Made by a program: the position numbers and the translations under genes. Shown piece by piece: positions 59,483 through 64,000 of a stretch of 64,000 nt of DNA. The DNA lies in contig CM043971.1 in NCBI GenBank assembly GCA_014529385.2, forward strand, positions 60,094,709-60,158,708, given 5' to 3'. The notes beneath the pieces were generated by a model. It ran no database searches, had not been told where the DNA came from, and was given only the letters and a program-made list of their open reading frames with translations. Positions within the stretch are counted from its first letter, which is position 1. Every line of letters begins with the position of its first letter. Origin of the DNA: Adiantum capillus-veneris. Lineage: Eukaryota > Streptophyta > Polypodiopsida > Polypodiales > Pteridaceae.

Positions 59483-60745
59483 ATGGAGGAGGGCTGCTCT
59501 TGCTCTTGTTCTCTCTATGAATATGCCTTGACCCGGCGCAATGCTACTTCCGAGAAGGTGTTTGCCATTCGCAGGCAGGGCTCTGAGGAAGTGGAGGAGA
59601 TCTGCCTCTCCATTGATCATGCTTACATCCTCGCTTGCCAAAAGCAGGCCACGGAGCTGCTCAAGGGCGCAACGGAGTGCGACCGTGTTGCCGTCGGCCA
59701 TATCTTTGATACCTGCTCATTGTGTTCTTTTGACGAACTTCATACGGCACTCAAGGCCTTCAGAATCTCCCCTGCCACCCCTTCCTCTCCGTTGCAGAAA
59801 CTGGCTGTCTATGAAATCGTAGAAGTGGCTGCCGATGCTGCGGTCGTGCGGCCTGATCTGATGCAATACGATGCTCAGCTGGGAGTGGAGGGCGTCGTGG
59901 AAGAGTGGATGGCAAAGGAGAAGAGTAGACAGGAGACAAAAGTCTACAGAGTGGTGTGCAGCCAGGAATGTGAAACTCCTGGCAGTCAACTATATGGCAG
60001 CAAGCACGGGGCCTACGCCGCTGCGATTGTCAAGCAGGCCGCAATGGTTTCCCATTGGAAGAATTATGAGGTGGAGGAGAGGGAGGATTGTCTCCGCATT
60101 CTTGAGGACATGAAGGGTAAGCCCCTTGAAGATCAACATGGAGCTCTGCTGAAGCAAACTGCAGCTGGCTCGGTTCTATTTCATGTGGAAGAGCTGGTTG
60201 TGTCTTGCTCCTCTGACTCGGACGATGCCAATGCGGCTGTTGCGGTCATGATGGAGAGAGCAGTGACCCTGTTGAGGAATAGAGAGGAGATCATTTATCT
60301 GGTCAAGAGCTCGCCATTGAGGTTGGGGAGGTCCAGGGCTAGAAAAGTTATCAGCTACCGGCCAATTAATATTACAAGCAAGGACGAGAGCGGAACCATA
60401 CTCCATGGAGCTTTCAGGGATTCTAAAGAAGCTTACTCATTCGCCCTTGCCATGCAAGTGCGAGACATCTTGCATCATGCCACTGATATGGCAAACAAAG
60501 AGCCCATCCATGCAATGCTGGCTCGCCTTATGGCCGCTGCAGAGGAGCCAAAAGAAGAGGCCTTTGCGTTTCTTAAGTCATGGATTATCGAGGAGAATGT
60601 GCACTTAACCAGAAATAGTAGGAGTTTTGTGGTCCAGAAGCTTGTGGTGAAGAATATCTTTGAGGACAACAAAGATGGCTTCTTTCGGGAAGAGATTGAA
60701 CAGCAGTTCTACAATTGGGAGAAGCAATTCTATGGTGAACTGTAA
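59483..60745 (+). CDS. Intact 420-residue protein of unknown function
   Basis: This is the only long, undamaged, gene-like frame in the window. It is richer in GC than its surroundings and reads from ATG 59483 to TAA 60745 with no intron. An upstream ATG at 59417 is in frame, but it would add a stretch encoded by the CT tract, and the duplicate at 27.8 kb keeps the ATGGAGGAGGG start, so I place the start there. The protein begins MEEGCSCSCSLYEYALTRRN and is mostly helical, acidic and soluble. I see no signal peptide, membrane segment or known catalytic motif. Noteworthy are Cys at residues 5, 7 and 9, a FDTCSLCSFDELHTALKAF stretch and an SCSSDSDDANAAVAV loop. The family is unknown to me; a lineage-specific multigene family is plausible because a second, partial copy exists. 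Confidence 0.75.
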   Translation: MEEGCSCSCSLYEYALTRRNATSEKVFAIRRQGSEEVEEICLSIDHAYILACQKQATELLKGATECDRVAVGHIFDTCSLCSFDELHTALKAFRISPATPSSPLQKLAVYEIVEVAADAAVVRPDLMQYDAQLGVEGVVEEWMAKEKSRQETKVYRVVCSQECETPGSQLYGSKHGAYAAAIVKQAAMVSHWKNYEVEEREDCLRILEDMKGKPLEDQHGALLKQTAAGSVLFHVEELVVSCSSDSDDANAAVAVMMERAVTLLRNREEIIYLVKSSPLRLGRSRARKVISYRPINITSKDESGTILHGAFRDSKEAYSFALAMQVRDILHHATDMANKEPIHAMLARLMAAAEEPKEEAFAFLKSWIIEENVHLTRNSRSFVVQKLVVKNIFEDNKDGFFREEIEQQFYNWEKQFYGEL

Positions 60746-60799
60746 TTCAAGTTTGTCTACAGGTTCTGCTCCTGCTATTGCGCTTGGTTTGTCGAGCCT

Positions 60800-61190
60800 G
60801 CCATCTCTTCCCCCTCCCGCCCCCCCTGAAGACTGCACGCCTCTCCCTCTTTATCACTCTACCTCCTCCATTAAGGTTGTTCAGACGAAGCGGCGGCAGG
60901 CTTGTAGCTCACGCTTCTTCCTCTAGGCTCGTTTGAACCCAGCCTACGTGGGTTCAGATAGCGCGGCAGAAATGTTACGCACAGGGGCATCAAAATGCCG
61001 TTGCTAGCCTGGTTTGTTGCATGCAATATATTTTCTCTTCCATCGGGCCTGCCATAGCTCTTCCGGCCACCCCTCCTGGAAGACTGCACGCCTCTCTCAA
61101 CATCTCCCTTCTATGCCTCCTCAGGCGATGCAGGTTTGCAGCTCATGTTTCTTCCAGCTTCAACCTCGTCTGAACCCCAGCCTTATTACG
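60800..61190. repeat. Imperfect tandem duplication downstream of the gene
   Basis: 60805-60955 and 61065-61185 share CCTGAAGACTGCACGCCTCTC-type sequence, a GCAGGCTTGTAGCTCACGCTTCTTCC-type phrase and a TGAACCC-AGCC end. Both copies lie after the stop codon. They may be old untranslated-region repeats or a second exon-like unit. Confidence 0.6.
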
Positions 61191-61261
61191 AGTAGTACCT
61201 ACATTTCGATTTTTTCCCCTTGTTTAAGTAAACTATAGAGCTCAATTGTGAAGGGGAATAT

Positions 61262-61262
61262 C

Positions 61263-61313
<51 letters not shown>

Positions 61314-61342
61314 GTGTGCACGCTTGCACACGTGTATAAAAG
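61262..61342 (+). promoter_or_regulatory. CT/CA microsatellite followed by two G-boxes and a TATA box
   Basis: A CT tract (61262-61292) passes into a CA tract (to about 61311). CACGTG follows at 61311-61316 and again at 61329-61334, inside the sequence ACACGTG in both cases, and is directly followed by TATAAAAG at 61335-61342. In plants CACGTG binds bZIP and bHLH factors. No open frame of note lies downstream, so any transcript would be non-coding or spliced. Confidence 0.35.
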
Positions 61343-63414
61343 ACATTAAGGTGTAGAAAATGGTCGTGACCATTCTTTGAAATAACGGGCAATCACATGG
61401 CGATCGGCGGAGGTCGAGAGCCATGGTGGGAGCACATTTTTCAACGAATGGTCTTGCACGACCATTCTCGGCTATCAATGTTCGTGGGGAGTGGAGCCTG
61501 ATTGCTCAGGCACAGTCGCACAGTTGATTCTCGTGTTGTTGGCACTCGATCATTGCAGGCGATGACGCAATCCTACATGTTGACGTGTCGCACACTAAAT
61601 TAAATTCCCACAGTTGACGTGCAATTGAAGACTAGGACTTCGATTGCTGAGGTGGTGTGCATCGACGAGCTAACACACTGAATTATGATGTAGAAGGTGC
61701 AATGGATGCACGGTTGAGAGTGCCTGGCCCCACGATCGACGACCTTGACGGAGAAAGGAAAGAAAAAGTAAAATATAAGATCAAAGTATGTATCTTCAAT
61801 TCTAAATTGATTTCTTTGATAAGCATTTAGAAATAAGCTTTAATTTCTGTTTTGTTTTAGGAGACGGGTAGGCCACTCCTGACCGCTCTCCTTATACACC
61901 GAAAAAGTATACAAGAAGAACGATCAGGATTATGCACCCAAAATCTTAAGGTAAACGCTTTTGTCACTAGTTTCCTCTGGACTACGAGAGGCCAGAGTTA
62001 TCTACACTCTTAGGGCCATGCCCATTCCTTGAACTTGATATGGGCGTGATAGCGACCAAGTACCTCTGTTGTTCAAAGGCCTAGGTATTGTTGGTGGGCT
62101 TCTTCAGTCTTCCCTTTGGAGTTGCCTCCTACAGGTAACATATCGTTTACTTCACTAAATTGCCTTTGTAACCCGACGGTTTTCCCCTAGGAAATGCCAT
62201 ACCCGCTTGGAAGGGCATCGACCATACCCGCTTAGAAATATGCTTTAATGGGCTAAGATTCTAGCATCTATAAATAAAAAGGGGTGAGAAATGCACCCTA
62301 CGTTGAACCCACCCTCATGTGGGTTTTATCCTATCTTTTTCTTCTATGTGTGTTGTCTTTTTGTTTTCATTTTCAACCTGATGCCACTTTTTCTTTTGTA
62401 TTTAGCATCATTCTTTGTTGTTTGCCTTTTTGCTAGGTAATTTTGTGACAAATTACACGCCTAATCACTCAAAAATGGATCTCAATTTTAAAAAAGGAAT
62501 AAAGATTAAAAAATCTTGAACAATCCAACCAAAATACAACTGTTGTAGTCTACAGCTGTTGATGGCGTTAGAATGTCAACAAGTGGAGTCTTTTCCTACG
62601 AGTCTAGAGCACTTTCTCAAGGGCTAGCACTTGAGCAATGTAGCAGAAACAATATATGGGCATAGCATGATGGTTGGCAGTGGCTATAAACCGCATCATG
62701 TTGCAACCCTTATAAGTGGTGCAACAAATCTATTTATCCTCTCAAGCCAAAGGCTTTTCAAGTTGTCCTCATGGTGGGGGAGGGAGCTCCCGGCAGGCAC
62801 TTCCATCTTGCATGCACGAGCCAATGGGCCGACGAGTTGGAGGGGAAAGATCAACTTACATTAACCTACAAAAATTGAGGGAGCAAAGTAGACATCAAGG
62901 GGGAGTGGGAGGCTATGCATGTGGGAGTTGAATAGGCAATGACAAGAGCAGGAGCTAGAGAGTACTTTTTGAGTGCTGCAATGCATTTTTTGAGTGCATT
63001 AAGGTACTCTTTGATTGTCTGATCAAAAGTTTGTGATAGGGTATGAGAGCCCAATGTATAAGATTGTGCATGTGCACCATGTTGGAGCTATGGCATGCCG
63101 AAGTTGAGTTTGAGAGACTTGCATGATGTCAAAAGTATGCCCACAAAGTGCCCCTACTAAGTATAGCAAAGACTTGTGTCACCCCAAAGAAAAAATTAGT
63201 GGGAGAAAAACCCTAGAGAAAAACCACCTTTGATGAACAAACGTGGGTTATAACATCTATGGTTTATCCCCCCATGTCTAAGGTTCATTGATGAATAAAC
63301 TAGAAGCGAGTTATAATGCTCATCTCAACCCAGTTGAAGGTAGTGAAATCATAAGCAAGCTGCATCATAATTCTAACCTCTTTTTCTAAGCTGTCTGCTT
63401 CAACATAGAAAGAG
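61343..63414. other. Stretch without a recognised gene
   Basis: Only short frames are present. The phrase CATACCCGCTT occurs twice near 62190-62245. No RNA gene or element ends were recognised. Confidence 0.4.
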
Positions 63415-63498
63415 TTTCCACCTTTTTCCACAAGTTATTCCTTTACCTTCTCCGACCTCTTGCTCTCTTTATGGAAAACTATGTTAGGGACGAATCTT

Positions 63499-63540
<42 letters not shown>

Positions 63541-63623
63541 CACCTTTTTCCACAAGTTATTCCTTTACCTTCTCCGACCTCTTGCTCTCTTTATGGAAAA
63601 CTATGTTAGGGACGAATCTTCCC

Positions 63624-63671
<48 letters not shown>
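63415..63671. repeat. Tandem duplication of about 120 bp, each copy ending in a GA tract
   Basis: Both copies contain TTTCCACCTTTTTCCACAAG and GGACGAATCTTCC and end in GA tracts, at 63501-63536 and 63625-63671. The non-repeat parts are nearly identical, so the duplication is recent. Confidence 0.92.
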
Positions 63672-63674
<3 letters not shown>

Positions 63675-63693
63675 GGCTCCTTGGTGTAGAAGG

Positions 63694-63885
63694 GTGGGAA
63701 GGGATCATAGGAGTATAGTGGCTACAACTATGGTGCATATCTCAAAGAACCTTGAAAGCTTCAGCCAAAAACATTATTGTAGATTTAACCAATCTTCACA
63801 AATACATTCTTCAAAGATATTCAAAGACGTTGTAGATTCTCTCTCTATGCCAAGAAAGTTGCATGTTTTTCTCTTTAAGGTATGA
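63694..63885 (+). other. Short open frame near the window edge
   Basis: A 63-codon frame with no motif I can name, followed by T-rich sequence to the end of the window. A real exon is possible but unsupported. Confidence 0.15.
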
Positions 63886-64000
63886 GTTTTTTTTTTTGGC
63901 AATACTCACAAGTGTGAGTAGGCAGTTTTCATAAAAAAGAATTACATTCCAAGCCATGCTCCACCTAAGCAAGGGTATCCAAGGATCACTAAGGGCATAT

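Overview
The window looks like repeat-rich nuclear DNA of a land plant with a large genome. The evidence is AT-rich sequence, spliceosomal introns (GT..AG, often 80-100 bp), a PPR-protein fragment, nested Ty3/gypsy-type LTR elements, a LINE fragment, CACTA-type DNA transposons, a Helitron, and an unusual number of long (GA)n/(CT)n tracts. A seed-free plant such as a fern or lycophyte is my guess; nothing in the sequence fixes the taxon. I saw no rRNA, tRNA or CRISPR. Only one long, intact, gene-like reading frame is present (59483-60745); nearly everything else is a mobile element, a decayed gene or tandem repeat.

Layout. 1-6419: a broken Ty3/gypsy pol, interrupted by a complete non-autonomous LTR element (487-3935), followed by a solo LTR (4828-6419). 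8240-10310: remains of a multi-exon gene on the minus strand. 12600-13451: a LINE reverse-transcriptase fragment joined to a PPR fragment, both minus strand. 13830-15529: a CT tract and a second copy of the same LTR. 16487-19280: gene-free DNA with long palindromes. 19298-25797: remains of one or two large retroelement derivatives, including a minus-strand LTR with primer-binding site, a gag remnant, and an array of eight 20-bp palindromes. 27419-28165: a truncated copy of the gene at 59.5 kb. 28.5-31.9 kb: GA tracts, minisatellites and a duplicated block.

32313-39524 is the most interesting part. Three plus-strand units lie head to tail: a protein-kinase reading frame, a Helitron Rep-helicase reading frame (HUH motif, conserved tyrosines, PIF1-type helicase), and a four-exon gene ending in a GIY-YIG nuclease domain. 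All three carry inactivating stops or frameshifts of similar severity, so they may have aged together as parts of one rolling-circle transposon that carried its own kinase and nuclease.

42.4-45.8 kb: a probable multi-exon gene of unknown function on the minus strand. 46.1-50.5 kb: GA tracts and tandem repeats, one with an 840-bp unit. 51568-56268: a decayed CACTA/TNP2-like transposase gene, with a 1.3-kb CACTA-ended element inserted in one exon. 56.3-59 kb: mostly empty. 59.05-61.2 kb: the intact 420-codon gene with a plausible promoter. 61.3-64 kb: microsatellites and a short duplication. All boundaries and family assignments come from reading the sequence by eye; no database search was possible.
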